From the NCBI GenBank assembly GCA_903857685.1, contig CAIOFO010000124.1, positions 1 to 64,000 on the forward strand: a stretch of 64,000 nt of DNA. Direction: 5' to 3'. Positions 46,904-56,466 of the stretch are shown piece by piece. Position 1 is the stretch's first letter. The number at the start of each line of letters is the position of its first letter. This stretch comes from an uncultured Alphaproteobacteria bacterium. GTDB lineage: Bacteria > Pseudomonadota > Alphaproteobacteria > Micropepsales > Micropepsaceae. Below the pieces are notes generated by a model that was not told the DNA's origin, did not search any database, and worked only from the letters and a program-made list of their open reading frames with translations. A program made the translations under genes and the position numbers.

Positions 46904-48144
46904 GGCCCATCCAGCGGCAGCACATCCACCGGCGCACCGGCCTCGGTGGCGGGCGCGCCCGGCTTCATGCGGATCAGGGCATTGGCGGAGGCAAAAACCG
47001 ACAGCAGCGAGGAGTCCTGCTTTTCAAAAGCGCGCACGGTCAGTTGCCCGTCCCCGTCATCGGACAGGCGCGCGCGCAGAAAATGTTCGCGCGGGCCATT
47101 GGCGGGCAAAGCCTCCACCAGCCGCGCCCGGCGCATCGTCACGCAGGCCCCAGGATCGCGGCCCAGCATCGTTTCGATCAGGGGGCGCAGGAAAAGCACG
47201 GCGCAGACCAGCGCCGAGGCGGGATTGCCGGGCAGCCCCAGCACCGCGCCATGGCCGGTGTGGCCGAACCAGGTCGGCTTGCCGGGGCGAAGCTGGACTT
47301 TCTCCACCGCCAGCTTGAGGCCCAGCCGCAGCAGCGCCGGGCGGGCATGGTCATGATCGCCCACCGAGGCGCCGCCGATGATCACCAGCAGGTCGCTGTC
47401 CTTCAGTCCCTGCTCTGCCGCCCGCGCAATGGCGTCCACATCATCCTTTTGCAATTGCAGGCGCTGCGGCTGGCCGCCCCAGGCGCGCACCAGGGCGGCA
47501 ATGCCATGGGTGCCAGAATCGAAAATCTGGAAGGGGCCCGGCGCCGCGCCCGGCTCAGCCAATTCATCGCCGTCGCTGAGGATGGCGATGCGCGGCCGCC
47601 GCACCACCGGCAACTGCGCCGCGCCCGCCGCCGCCGCCAGCGCCAGCGCCACGCCGTCCAGCCTGCGTCCCACCTCAAGCAATGCTGTTCCGGCGGAAAA
47701 ATCCATCGCCTGGGGGCGGATATACTGGCCGGACCTGGCCTGCGGCACCGTCACGCTGTCGCCGTCGCGCTTTGCCTCTTCCTGGATCACCACCGCATCG
47801 GCGCCGTCCGGAATGGCCGCGCCGGTGGAGATCCGCACCGTGCCGCCTTTCTCCCACGCGCCGGCAAAGCCGCGTCCCGCCGCCGATTCTCCGATCAGTT
47901 TCAGGCGGCCGGGCGTATCGGCGGCGGCAAGCGCATAGCCGTCCATTTCCGAAATTGCGAAAGGCGGCTGATCGCGGCTGGCGAGAATGGGGACGGCCAG
48001 CACGCGGTCGAGCCCTTCGGCCAGTGTCACGGTTTCGTCATCCAGCCGCGCGACGCCGGACAGCATCGCGGCGCGGGCCGCGGCGACCGTGGACAAAATG
48101 GCGGGGGCAAAATCCCGCTTGGCATGGGGGCTGCTGTCTGACAC
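46900..48144 (-). CDS. moeA: molybdopterin molybdenumtransferase MoeA
   Basis: SEMDGYALAAADTPG; GTVRISTGAAIPDGADAVVIQEE; GGASVGDHDHARPAL; GLPGNPASALVC; GTG start at 48142-48144. Confidence 0.95.
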   Translation of the reverse strand: MSDSSPHAKRDFAPAILSTVAAARAAMLSGVARLDDETVTLAEGLDRVLAVPILASRDQPPFAISEMDGYALAAADTPGRLKLIGESAAGRGFAGAWEKGGTVRISTGAAIPDGADAVVIQEEAKRDGDSVTVPQARSGQYIRPQAMDFSAGTALLEVGRRLDGVALALAAAAGAAQLPVVRRPRIAILSDGDELAEPGAAPGPFQIFDSGTHGIAALVRAWGGQPQRLQLQKDDVDAIARAAEQGLKDSDLLVIIGGASVGDHDHARPALLRLGLKLAVEKVQLRPGKPTWFGHTGHGAVLGLPGNPASALVCAVLFLRPLIETMLGRDPGACVTMRRARLVEALPANGPREHFLRARLSDDGDGQLTVRAFEKQDSSLLSVFASANALIRMKPGAPATEAGAPVDVLPLDGP

Positions 48145-48167
48145 GTTATTCCCGATTGTAGCTAACG
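48144..48167. promoter_or_regulatory. candidate ModE-type operator CGTTATTCCCGATTGTAGCTAACG
   Basis: Inverted CGTTA...TAACG over 24 bp in the 54-bp divergent moeA/modA gap. Confidence 0.4.
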
Positions 48168-48198
48168 CTGCAACAAACGCTAGGCCGGGAGAATAAGC

Positions 48199-48978
48199 TT
48201 GTCCATATTTGCCCCCTTTATCCGGGGTTTCCTGCCGGCCTTGGCGGGCCTGGCGATTTTGGCGGCGCCGCCGGCGCTGGCGCAGGGCGCCGGTCCGACC
48301 GTCTTCGCGGCCTCCTCGCTCACCGACAGCATGAAGGCGGTGGCCGCCGCCTATGAGACCAGGACCGGGACAAAAGTGACCCTGTCCTTCGGCGCCTCCA
48401 ACATCTTGGCGCAGCAGATCGACCAGGGCGCCGGCGCCGACATCTATATGTCGGCCGATACCGACTGGATGGATTTCCTGCAGAAGGCCAACCGCATCGC
48501 GGTGGAGACGCGGCGCAACTTGCTCGGCAACCGGCTGGTGTTGATTGGCGGCGCTGGGAGCAAGCCCGTGACCATTGCGCCCAAATTCGATCTTGCCGGG
48601 GCGCTGGGCGGCGGGCGGCTGGCGCTGGCCGATCCCAATTCCGTGCCGGCGGGAAAATACGGCAAGGCGGCGCTGACCGCGCTGGGGGTGTGGGACAGTG
48701 TCGCCGACAAGATCGCGCCGGCGGAAAATGTCCGCGTCGCGCTGGAATATGTCTCGCGCGGCGAAGCCCCCTACGGCATCATCTATGAGACCGATGCCCG
48801 GGTGGACCCCGGCGTGCATGTATTGGGCGTGTTCCCGGAAAATACCCATCCCGCCATTGTCTATCCCACCGCCCTCACCCGCACGGCTTCGGCATCGGCC
48901 AGGGACTTCCTGGCCTTCCTGTCGGGGCCGCAGAGCAAGGCGATCTTCGAGAAAGCGGGCTTTTCGCTGCTGAACTAG
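48199..48978 (+). CDS. modA: molybdate-binding periplasmic protein
   Basis: [61 protein letters not shown] start proposed. Confidence 0.95.
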   Translation: MSIFAPFIRGFLPALAGLAILAAPPALAQGAGPTVFAASSLTDSMKAVAAAYETRTGTKVTLSFGASNILAQQIDQGAGADIYMSADTDWMDFLQKANRIAVETRRNLLGNRLVLIGGAGSKPVTIAPKFDLAGALGGGRLALADPNSVPAGKYGKAALTALGVWDSVADKIAPAENVRVALEYVSRGEAPYGIIYETDARVDPGVHVLGVFPENTHPAIVYPTALTRTASASARDFLAFLSGPQSKAIFEKAGFSLLN

Positions 48979-49454
48979 CGCGGGCGGATATAGTCGCCGG
49001 ACTTGCCGCCGCGTTTTTCCAGCAGCATCACGCCGCCGATCACCATGGCGCGGTCGGCCGCCTTGAGCATGTCGTAGATGGTCAGGCACGCCACCGACAC
49101 CGCCACCAGCGCTTCCATCTCCACCCCGGTCTGGCCGGTGCTTCTGGCGCGGGCGGTAACGATGAGGGCGGAATTTTTCTCGTCGCTGGCGATGGTGAGC
49201 GACACGCTGCTGAGCGGCAACTGGTGGCAGAGCGGGATCAGCTCCGCCGTGCGCTTGGCCGCCATGATGCCGGCGAACTCGGCGGCGGCGCGCACGCTGC
49301 CTTTCTTGGCATCGCCGGACAGTGCCAGCGCCAGGGTTTCGGGCTTCATGCTGACGCGGCCTTCCGCCACCGCTTCGCGGGCGGTGACGGGCTTGTCCGC
49401 CACATCCACCATGCGGGCGGCGCCGCTCTTGTCCAGGTGGGTGAGTTCGGCCAT
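48975..49454 (-). CDS. moaC: cyclic pyranopterin monophosphate synthase MoaC
   Basis: [72 protein letters not shown]. Confidence 0.97.
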   Translation of the reverse strand: MAELTHLDKSGAARMVDVADKPVTAREAVAEGRVSMKPETLALALSGDAKKGSVRAAAEFAGIMAAKRTAELIPLCHQLPLSSVSLTIASDEKNSALIVTARARSTGQTGVEMEALVAVSVACLTIYDMLKAADRAMVIGGVMLLEKRGGKSGDYIRPR

Positions 49455-50006
49455 TCAGCGCTCCAGGAAACGCGGCATCAGCTCGACCAGGTTGCAGGGC
49501 CGGAAACGGCTGTCGAGCTGCCAGCGTATTACCTTGTCCCAGCCATCCTTGCAGGCGCCCCCCGAACCGGGCAGCGCGAAAATCATGGTGCTGCCCGCAA
49601 TGCCGGCGCAGGCGCGCGACTGGATGGTGGAAAGCCCCACGCTCTGGAAGCTGGTCATGTGCCAGACGGTCTCGAAGCCCTCGATCACCTTGTCGAACAG
49701 GGGCCGTACCGCTTCGGGGGTGACATCGCGGCCGGTCAAGCCGGTGCCGCCGGTGGAAATCACCACGTCAATGCCGGGATCGGCGATCCATTTCTGCAAC
49801 TGGACCTGGATTTCTTCCACACTGTCCTTCACCCGGGCGCGCGCCGCCAGCACGTGATGGTCGCGCGCCACCCGTTCCGCCAGCAGCTTGCCGGAGGTGT
49901 CGCTTTTCTCGTCGCGCGTGTCGGACACGGTCAGCACCGCAATATTGAGGCTGCGGAACGGCAGCGTCTCGGACAATTTTCCGGCGCCGGGCGGGGTATC
50001 GCTCAC
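49455..50006 (-). CDS. moaB: molybdopterin adenylyltransferase-type MoaB
   Basis: IAVLTVSDTRDEKSDTSG; DVVISTGGTGLTGRDVTPEAVRPLFDK; ALPGSGGACKDGW. Confidence 0.95.
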   Translation of the reverse strand: MSDTPPGAGKLSETLPFRSLNIAVLTVSDTRDEKSDTSGKLLAERVARDHHVLAARARVKDSVEEIQVQLQKWIADPGIDVVISTGGTGLTGRDVTPEAVRPLFDKVIEGFETVWHMTSFQSVGLSTIQSRACAGIAGSTMIFALPGSGGACKDGWDKVIRWQLDSRFRPCNLVELMPRFLER

Positions 50007-50461
50007 ACTTTTTCTCCTGCTTTGGCGCGGCGGGCATGGTCATGCGCTGTCGGTTCGATCCAGCGGTCGCCATCCGGGCCGCTTTCCTTCTTCCACAAGG
50101 GCGCGTCGGTCTTGAGATAATCCATCAGCAGGCGCACCGCATCGAAAGCCTCGGCCCGATGGGCGGCCATGGCCGCGACCAGCACAATCGCCTCGCCCGG
50201 CCGGATGGCGCCGACCCGGTGCACCACCAGAAGATCCAGCGTGCCGAGCTGGCGGCTGACATCATCGGCCAGGCGCTGAATTTCCCGCTGCGTGAAGCCG
50301 GGATATTGCTCAATATAAAGCGTTCCGACCGGGCGGCCCGCCGTGGCGGCGCGGCAATAGCCGGTGAATGTCGCCAACGCCCCGGCATGGCCATGCGCGG
50401 TGTTGAAGGCGGCGATTTCCGCGCCGGGATCGAATGGCTCTTCGGTAACGCGCACAGTCAT
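50003..50461 (-). CDS. moaE: molybdopterin synthase large subunit MoaE
   Basis: LYIEQYPGFTQREIQRLADDVSRQ; VVHRVGAIRPGEAIVLVAAMAAHRAEAFDAVRLLMDYLKTDAPLWKKE. Confidence 0.96.
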   Translation of the reverse strand: MTVRVTEEPFDPGAEIAAFNTAHGHAGALATFTGYCRAATAGRPVGTLYIEQYPGFTQREIQRLADDVSRQLGTLDLLVVHRVGAIRPGEAIVLVAAMAAHRAEAFDAVRLLMDYLKTDAPLWKKESGPDGDRWIEPTAHDHARRAKAGEKV

Positions 50462-50464
50462 GCC

Positions 50465-50719
50465 TCAGCCCCCGCTCATCGGCGGCAGGAAGGCGATCTC
50501 GTCGTCATGGACGATGGGATGCGAAGGGTCGCGCACCAGCACCTGGTTGACGGCAATCTGGGTGCGCGCCGAATCCAGCGCCTTACCCAGCGCCGGCTCC
50601 GCCTCGGCCAGCCAATCCTTCAGCCCCGCAAGGGTGCGGACACCGCCGGGCAGCGTTACCTGCGCAAGCGCGGGATTGGCGATTTCGCGAAACCGCCCCA
50701 GGAAGACGAGCCGCGCCAT
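50465..50719 (-). CDS. moaD: molybdopterin synthase small subunit MoaD
   Basis: ARLVFLGRFREIANPA...VHDDEIAFLPPMSGG* with C-terminal GG. Confidence 0.95.
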   Translation of the reverse strand: MARLVFLGRFREIANPALAQVTLPGGVRTLAGLKDWLAEAEPALGKALDSARTQIAVNQVLVRDPSHPIVHDDEIAFLPPMSGG

Positions 50720-50720
50720 G

Positions 50721-51743
50721 CTAGCCGCCGGTGACCGACATGTGACGCCGCACGGCCGGGGCATCGCCCCGCACCGGAATGGTGAAATCATGCGCCTTGG
50801 GCTTTTTCAGGATCGCCGCGTCAATCGCGGCATTGAGCAGCGCATCGCCCTGCGATTGCCGGATGGGGGCGCGCAGATCCACCGCAGCGTCCTGGCCCAG
50901 ACACATATATAAAGTGCCAGAGCAGGTCAGGCGCACCCGGCTGCACGTGTCGCAGAAATTGTGGGTCAGCGGGGTAATGAAGCCCAGCGTGCCGCCGGTC
51001 TCCGCCACCCTGACATAGCGGGCCGGGCCGCTGGTGCGCTCCGGCAGGTCTGTCAAGGTCCAGAAAGAGCTGAGATCGAGGCGCACCTCTTCCAGCGAGA
51101 GGAACTGGTCGGTGCGGTCTTCGTCCACGGCGCCCAGCGGCATGGTTTCGATCAGGGTAATGCCCATGCCGCTTCCATGCGCCCATTGAATCAGGTCGGG
51201 CAGGTCGGCGGCATTGTCGTGGCGCAGCGCCACGGTGTTGATCTTGATCTTCATGCCTGCCGCCTTGGCCGCTTCAATGCCTTCCAGCACCTGGGGCAGG
51301 CAATCGCTGCGGGCAATGCGGGCAAAGGTGGAGCGGTCCAGGCTGTCGAGCGAGACATTGATGCGCCGGACGCCCGCCGCCGCCAAATCGTCGGCGAATT
51401 CGGCAAGCCGCACGCCATTGGTGGTGAGGGTGAGTTCCTTCAGCGCGCCGCTTTTCAGGTGGCGCGACAAGCCATTCACCAGATCCATGATGCCGCGCCG
51501 CATCAAAGGTTCGCCGCCGGTCAGGCGCAGATGCCTGACGCCGCGCCGGACAAAGGCGGTGCAGACCCGGTCCAGTTCCTCGATCGTTAGCAATTCGGAG
51601 CGGGGCAGAAATTCCATGCGCTCGCTCATGCAATAGGTGCAGCGCAGGTTGCAGCGGTCGGTGACCGAGACGCGGACATAATCTATGCCCCGGCCATAGG
51701 GGTCTATCAGGCTGGTGCTCTGGGCGGCGGCGGCGGCAGACAT
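50721..51743 (-). CDS. moaA: GTP 3',8-cyclase MoaA (radical SAM)
   Basis: [62 protein letters not shown]. Confidence 0.97.
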   Translation of the reverse strand: MSAAAAAQSTSLIDPYGRGIDYVRVSVTDRCNLRCTYCMSERMEFLPRSELLTIEELDRVCTAFVRRGVRHLRLTGGEPLMRRGIMDLVNGLSRHLKSGALKELTLTTNGVRLAEFADDLAAAGVRRINVSLDSLDRSTFARIARSDCLPQVLEGIEAAKAAGMKIKINTVALRHDNAADLPDLIQWAHGSGMGITLIETMPLGAVDEDRTDQFLSLEEVRLDLSSFWTLTDLPERTSGPARYVRVAETGGTLGFITPLTHNFCDTCSRVRLTCSGTLYMCLGQDAAVDLRAPIRQSQGDALLNAAIDAAILKKPKAHDFTIPVRGDAPAVRRHMSVTGG

Positions 51744-51836
51744 GGGAGCATGATAGCCGCTTTGATATAACGAAAAAAGCCCGGTTTTGGCCGAATCTGT
51801 GCCTGTCGGACGGCGGTAAATTGGGATATTGATGGG

Positions 51837-51854
51837 CCGGAACATATATTCCGG
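51837..51854. promoter_or_regulatory. perfect inverted repeat CCGGAA-CATATA-TTCCGG upstream of the xdhC-like gene
   Basis: 6-bp arms with 6-bp spacer ending 19 bp before the ATG at 51873. Confidence 0.4.
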
Positions 51855-51872
51855 GCCAACCAGGAATCGCCG

Positions 51873-52202
51873 ATGTCGTTTCCCTCCACCGAAATAGACG
51901 TGCTGGAAACCGCCGCCGGATGGCTGGCGGAGGGTCATGGCGTGGCGCTGGCCACCGTGGTGCGGACATCGGGTTCGGCGCCGCGCCAGGCCGGCAGCCA
52001 TATCGCCATTCGCGATGACGGGCTGTTCGCCGGTTCGGTGTCGGCCGGTTGTGTCGAAGGCGTGATCATCGAGCAGGCGCAAACCGCCATGGCCGAGGGC
52101 AAGCAGCGCAATTTTGTTTTCGGCGTCAGCGATGACGGCATCCTGGGTCTGGGTCTCACCTGCGGCGGCGAGATCGAGATCCTGGTCGAGCCGATCCTCT
52201 GA
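51873..52202 (+). CDS. XdhC/CoxI N-terminal-domain protein
   Basis: [55 protein letters not shown]. Confidence 0.93.
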   Translation: MSFPSTEIDVLETAAGWLAEGHGVALATVVRTSGSAPRQAGSHIAIRDDGLFAGSVSAGCVEGVIIEQAQTAMAEGKQRNFVFGVSDDGILGLGLTCGGEIEILVEPIL

Positions 52203-52203
52203 C

Positions 52204-53490
52204 ATGCGCCGGGCGATGCTGGAACAATTGCTGGCGATGCGGCAAGGCGGCCGTCCCGTCATCCGCGCCCTGGATGTGGAAAACGGCGAAGAAAAACTGA
52301 TTGACCCGGCCACCGATATATCGCCGCTGGGCCGGGCCGCCGCCCGCGCCCTGAGGGAAGATGCCAGCCAGCGCGTCACGCTGGGGAACCGCAACTGGTT
52401 CCTGACGGTCTACAACACGCCCTGGGAACTGGTGATCATCGGCGCGGTGCATATCGCCCAGGCGCTGGCCAGGCTGGGTGCGGCGATGGGCTATCGCGTG
52501 CGGGTGATCGATCCGCGCGGCGCCTATGCCGCCCCGGAACGTTTCGCCGGCGTGCGCGTGATCCAGAGCTGGCCCGAGGACGCCCTGGCCACTGAGCCAC
52601 TGACGGCGCGCAGCGCGTTGATCGCCTTGTCGCATGACATCAAGCTGGACGATCCCGCGCTGGCGGCGGCGCTGCGCTCGCCCGCCGGCTATATCGGCGC
52701 ACTGGGCTCGGTGCGCACCCATGCCAATCGCCTGGACCGGCTGGGCGCGCTGGGATTCAGCCAAGACGAATTGGCGCGCATTCACGGCCCGGTCGGACTT
52801 GCCATCGGGGCGCGCAGCCCCGGCGAAATCGCCATCGCCATCCTGGCACAGCTGGTGCGGCTGCGCCGCAAATCCACGCCCCGCATCGGCGGCGTGGTGC
52901 TGGCCGCCGGCCTGTCCCGCCGCATGGGACGCAACAAGCTGCTGGCGGAGCTGGACGGCAAGCCGCTGTTGCGCCATGCGGTGGAAGCGGCGCTGGCCAG
53001 CCGGCTCGATCCGGTGATCGTGGTGACCGGCCATGACGAAGCGGGCATCCGCAAGGCGCTGAGCGGCTTGAATGTGGTTTTCGCCCATAATCCGCGTTTC
53101 GCCGATGGCCTCAGCACATCGTTGCAGGCCGGCATCCGGGCTGTGCCCGGCGATTGCGACGGCGCCCTGGTGCTGCTGGGCGACATGCCCGGCATCACGG
53201 CGGACCTGATCGACCGCACCATCGCCGCTTTCGACCCGGCCCAGGGCCGCACCATCTGTGTTGCCGCAAAAAGCGGCAAGCGCGGCCATCCGGTTTTGTG
53301 GGGACGTCAATTTTTCGCCGAAATTGAAAGTCTTGGCGGTGACGCCGGGGCGCAGTCGCTGATGGCCCGGCATGCCGCCCAGGTCGGCGAGATCGAAAGT
53401 GCGGACGACGCGCCATTCGCCGATATTGATACCCCCGAGGCGCTGGCTGCCTATGCCGGCCGGTCGCTGGACGGCGCCGAAACCCTGTAA
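52204..53490 (+). CDS. fusion of XdhC C-terminal Rossmann domain with MocA-like molybdopterin nucleotidyltransferase
   Basis: [30 protein letters not shown]...[18 protein letters not shown] joined to [32 protein letters not shown]...[10 protein letters not shown]. Confidence 0.94.
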   Translation: MRRAMLEQLLAMRQGGRPVIRALDVENGEEKLIDPATDISPLGRAAARALREDASQRVTLGNRNWFLTVYNTPWELVIIGAVHIAQALARLGAAMGYRVRVIDPRGAYAAPERFAGVRVIQSWPEDALATEPLTARSALIALSHDIKLDDPALAAALRSPAGYIGALGSVRTHANRLDRLGALGFSQDELARIHGPVGLAIGARSPGEIAIAILAQLVRLRRKSTPRIGGVVLAAGLSRRMGRNKLLAELDGKPLLRHAVEAALASRLDPVIVVTGHDEAGIRKALSGLNVVFAHNPRFADGLSTSLQAGIRAVPGDCDGALVLLGDMPGITADLIDRTIAAFDPAQGRTICVAAKSGKRGHPVLWGRQFFAEIESLGGDAGAQSLMARHAAQVGEIESADDAPFADIDTPEALAAYAGRSLDGAETL

Positions 53491-53564
53491 CGAAACCTCC
53501 CGCCGGACGAAGAGCCTTAAGGACAAGCGGCGAAGGCCGGGTTAGATTGGGCGGGGATGACCGC

Positions 53565-54452
53565 ATGACGATTCAAAGCGATGCCGCGCCGACGCCGCAT
53601 ATCCCGGAACGGATTCGCACCGCCCTGGGCCTGAGTCCATCCGGGCCGCATTATGCCTTTTACCGCCACAAGGGCCTGGTGCGCGCCGCGCACTGGATCA
53701 ACGCCCTTTGCCTGGCAATCCTGTTCATGAGCGGGCTCAACATCTTCAATGCCCATACCGCGCTTTACTGGGGCAACAGTTCGATTTTCGCTCATCCCAT
53801 CCTGGTGCTGGGCACTTATTACAATGACGATGGCGCGGTGACGCGCGGCGTCACCACCATCTTCGGCCATGAGTTCACCACCACCGGCCTGTTCGGCGCT
53901 TCGAACGAAGATGGCGTGCTCACCGGGCGCGGCTTTCCCAGCTGGGCCACCCTGCCCGGCCCCAACTGGCTGGCGATGGCGCGGCAATGGCATTTCGCCT
54001 TTGCCTGGCTCCTGGTGTTCAACGCCGTTGTTTTTTTCATCTACGGCATCTGGAGCCGGCATTTTGCCCGCGACCTTGCGCCGACGGCCAAGGACCTCAC
54101 CCATCTGCCGCGGGAAATCGCCGACCACGCGCGGCTGAAATTTCCCCATGGCGAGAAAGCCCGGCACTACAACGCCCTGCAGAAGCTGGCCTATTGCTTC
54201 GTGATTTTCATATTGGGGCCATTGATCGTGCTGACCGGGCTGACCATGTCGCCGACCATGGACAGCGCCTTTCCCCTGCTGGAAATTTTCGGCGGCCGGC
54301 AATCGGCCCGCACCATTCATTTCCTCTGCGCCTTCGGCTTTTTCGGATTCTTCCTTGTCCATGTCGCGATGGTGATCCTGTCGGGCAGCTGGAACAATCT
54401 GCGCTCCATGATCACCGGCTGGTATGTCATCCGCGGAAGGAAGCCGTCATGA
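53565..54452 (+). CDS. cytochrome b/b561-type membrane protein
   Basis: RAAHWINALCLAILFMSGLNIF...WHFAFAWLLVFNAVVFFIYG...ARTIHFLCAFGFFGFFLVHVAMVILSG. Confidence 0.9.
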   Translation: MTIQSDAAPTPHIPERIRTALGLSPSGPHYAFYRHKGLVRAAHWINALCLAILFMSGLNIFNAHTALYWGNSSIFAHPILVLGTYYNDDGAVTRGVTTIFGHEFTTTGLFGASNEDGVLTGRGFPSWATLPGPNWLAMARQWHFAFAWLLVFNAVVFFIYGIWSRHFARDLAPTAKDLTHLPREIADHARLKFPHGEKARHYNALQKLAYCFVIFILGPLIVLTGLTMSPTMDSAFPLLEIFGGRQSARTIHFLCAFGFFGFFLVHVAMVILSGSWNNLRSMITGWYVIRGRKPS

Positions 54453-55216
54453 CCGACCGGCGCGGATTCCTCGGCCGGGCCGTGGCGGGCGCCAGCACCT
54501 TGCTGCTGGGCGGCTGCTATGACCTGTCGCAGAAGCCCTGGTTCACCAATGCCCTGGGCAAGGTCGAGGACCTCACTCATGCCGCCCAGAATCTGATTGC
54601 CGGGCCGCAGGCGCTGGCGCCGGAATTCACCAAGGCCGATATCGCGCCGGTGTTTCGCGCCAATGGCACGCTCGATCCCGGCACGCCGGAATATGCCGGT
54701 CATGTCGGCAGCGGCTTCAAGAATTGGCGGATCACGGTGACCGGCCTGGTTGCGCATCCCTTGTCGCTGTCCCTGGACGATTTGCGCAGGTTGCCGGCGC
54801 GCACCCAGATCACCCGGCATGACTGTGTCGAGGGCTGGAGCTGCATCGGCGAATGGACCGGGCCGCAGCTTTCCCGCATCCTGGCGGCAGCAGCGCCAAA
54901 GCCCGAAGCCCGCTATGCCGTGTTCTATTGCGCCGACCCGATGACGGCGGAAGGCGATCCCAGCCACAATTACTATGAGAGCATGGACCTCTCCGAGGCG
55001 ATGCACCCCCAGACCATCCTGGCCTATCAGATGAACGGCGCGCCCCTGACCGTCCCGCATGGCGCGCCGGTGCGCCTGAGGGCCGAGCGCCAGTTGGGCT
55101 ACAAGCAGCCCAAATATGTCCAGCGCATCGACCTGGTGGCGGATTATTCCGCCATCCAGGGCGGCAAGGGCGGTTATTGGGAGGATCTGGGCTATACTTG
55201 GTATGGCGGCATCTGA
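54449..55216 (+). CDS. SUOX/YedY-fold molybdopterin oxidoreductase, Tat/lipoprotein-like N-terminus
   Basis: DRRGFLGRAVAGASTLLLGGC; GLVAHPLSLSLDDLRRLPARTQITRHDCVEGWSCIGEWTG; ATGA overlap with the cytochrome b gene. Confidence 0.93.
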   Translation: MTDRRGFLGRAVAGASTLLLGGCYDLSQKPWFTNALGKVEDLTHAAQNLIAGPQALAPEFTKADIAPVFRANGTLDPGTPEYAGHVGSGFKNWRITVTGLVAHPLSLSLDDLRRLPARTQITRHDCVEGWSCIGEWTGPQLSRILAAAAPKPEARYAVFYCADPMTAEGDPSHNYYESMDLSEAMHPQTILAYQMNGAPLTVPHGAPVRLRAERQLGYKQPKYVQRIDLVADYSAIQGGKGGYWEDLGYTWYGGI

Positions 55217-55275
55217 CCGCCAGGGCGTCTGATCGCAATCGATCAGGCAATTAGAAAATATTGGGGAGCGATCAT

Positions 55276-56391
55276 ATGAAACACCATGTTGTGCTTTTGC
55301 TTGCCGTGCTCTTGGGCGCCAGCGCGCTGACAGGAGCCCAGGCCCAGATTTCCACCAAGGAGCAGCAGGCCGCCACCGACGCGATCGACGCCAGGACTCC
55401 GAAACTGAAATACAAGGAGGAAGTCCTGCAACTGCTGGTGCCCGGCTATACGATGGGCCAGACCGTCGGCGTTGACGTCAATTCCAAAAATCACATTTTC
55501 GTCTATTCGCGCACCAATCCCCAGGGCATCGCCCGTGGCGGCATTGCGGCGATGTTGTGGGAATTCGACCAGAACGGAAAATTCGTCAAGGAATGGGGTC
55601 CGCATAACTATGCCGCTTCCTTCGCCCATTCCGTTCGCGTCGACGGCAGCGACAATGTCTGGCAGGTGGATGAAGGCTCGGGAATGATCGTCAAGTACAA
55701 TCCCAAGGGTGTACCCGTCGAGCAATTGGGCCGCACGCCCGAATCCATCGATTACCTGGAGCAGATGGTGGAAAAACGCGGCCGCGGTTACGAAGGCGAC
55801 GCCCGCAATATCGGCAAGCCGGTGGACGAGGTGAAAATGCTTCACCCCACCGGGACGATCGGTACCTTCAACCGCCCCACCGATGTCGCCTGGGATTCGA
55901 GCGGCAACATCTTCGTCACCGATGGCTATGGCAATTCGCGCCTCGTCAAGATCGCGCCGGGCGGCCATTGGTTGAAATCGGTGGGGACATGGGGAACCGG
56001 GACCGACCAGTTCAACATCATCCACAGCGTCGCGGTTGACGCCAAGAACAATGTCTATACCGCCGACCGCAACAATCACCGCATCCAGGTCTATGACGAC
56101 AATCTGAACTTCAAAAAATCCATCACCGGCGAAGGCGCCCCCTGGGGCCTGTGCATTCCGCGCGCCGACGCCAGCGGCAAGCAGTATGTCTTCAGTTCCG
56201 ACGGCACCTCGGGCAAGCTCTACAAGATCGATCTGGCCAGCGGCAAAGTGGTGGGCTGGGCGCAAACCAGCCTGGGCCGCGGCGAGGACGATGCCGGCCG
56301 CCTCATCCACGAGATCGGCTGCAAGGATCCCAATGTCGTCTATCTGGGTTCGGGCATCCTGTGGAACGTCACCAAGATCACCATCCAGTAG
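55276..56391 (+). CDS. secreted NHL-repeat beta-propeller protein
   Basis: FNRPTDVAWDSSGNIFVTDGYGNSRLVKI; FNIIHSVAVDAKNNVYTADRNNHRIQVYD. Confidence 0.9.
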   Translation: MKHHVVLLLAVLLGASALTGAQAQISTKEQQAATDAIDARTPKLKYKEEVLQLLVPGYTMGQTVGVDVNSKNHIFVYSRTNPQGIARGGIAAMLWEFDQNGKFVKEWGPHNYAASFAHSVRVDGSDNVWQVDEGSGMIVKYNPKGVPVEQLGRTPESIDYLEQMVEKRGRGYEGDARNIGKPVDEVKMLHPTGTIGTFNRPTDVAWDSSGNIFVTDGYGNSRLVKIAPGGHWLKSVGTWGTGTDQFNIIHSVAVDAKNNVYTADRNNHRIQVYDDNLNFKKSITGEGAPWGLCIPRADASGKQYVFSSDGTSGKLYKIDLASGKVVGWAQTSLGRGEDDAGRLIHEIGCKDPNVVYLGSGILWNVTKITIQ

Positions 56392-56412
56392 AATCAAAAC
56401 TTGCCACAGTAG

Positions 56413-56446
56413 GAAAGGCAGGCCTCGCGGCCTGCCTTTCTTTTTT
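56413..56446 (+). terminator. strong intrinsic terminator
   Basis: GAAAGGCAGGCC-TCGC-GGCCTGCCTTTC perfect 12-bp stem followed by TTTTTT. Confidence 0.92.
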
Positions 56447-56466
56447 GCGGATTCGCGCTTCTGCGA

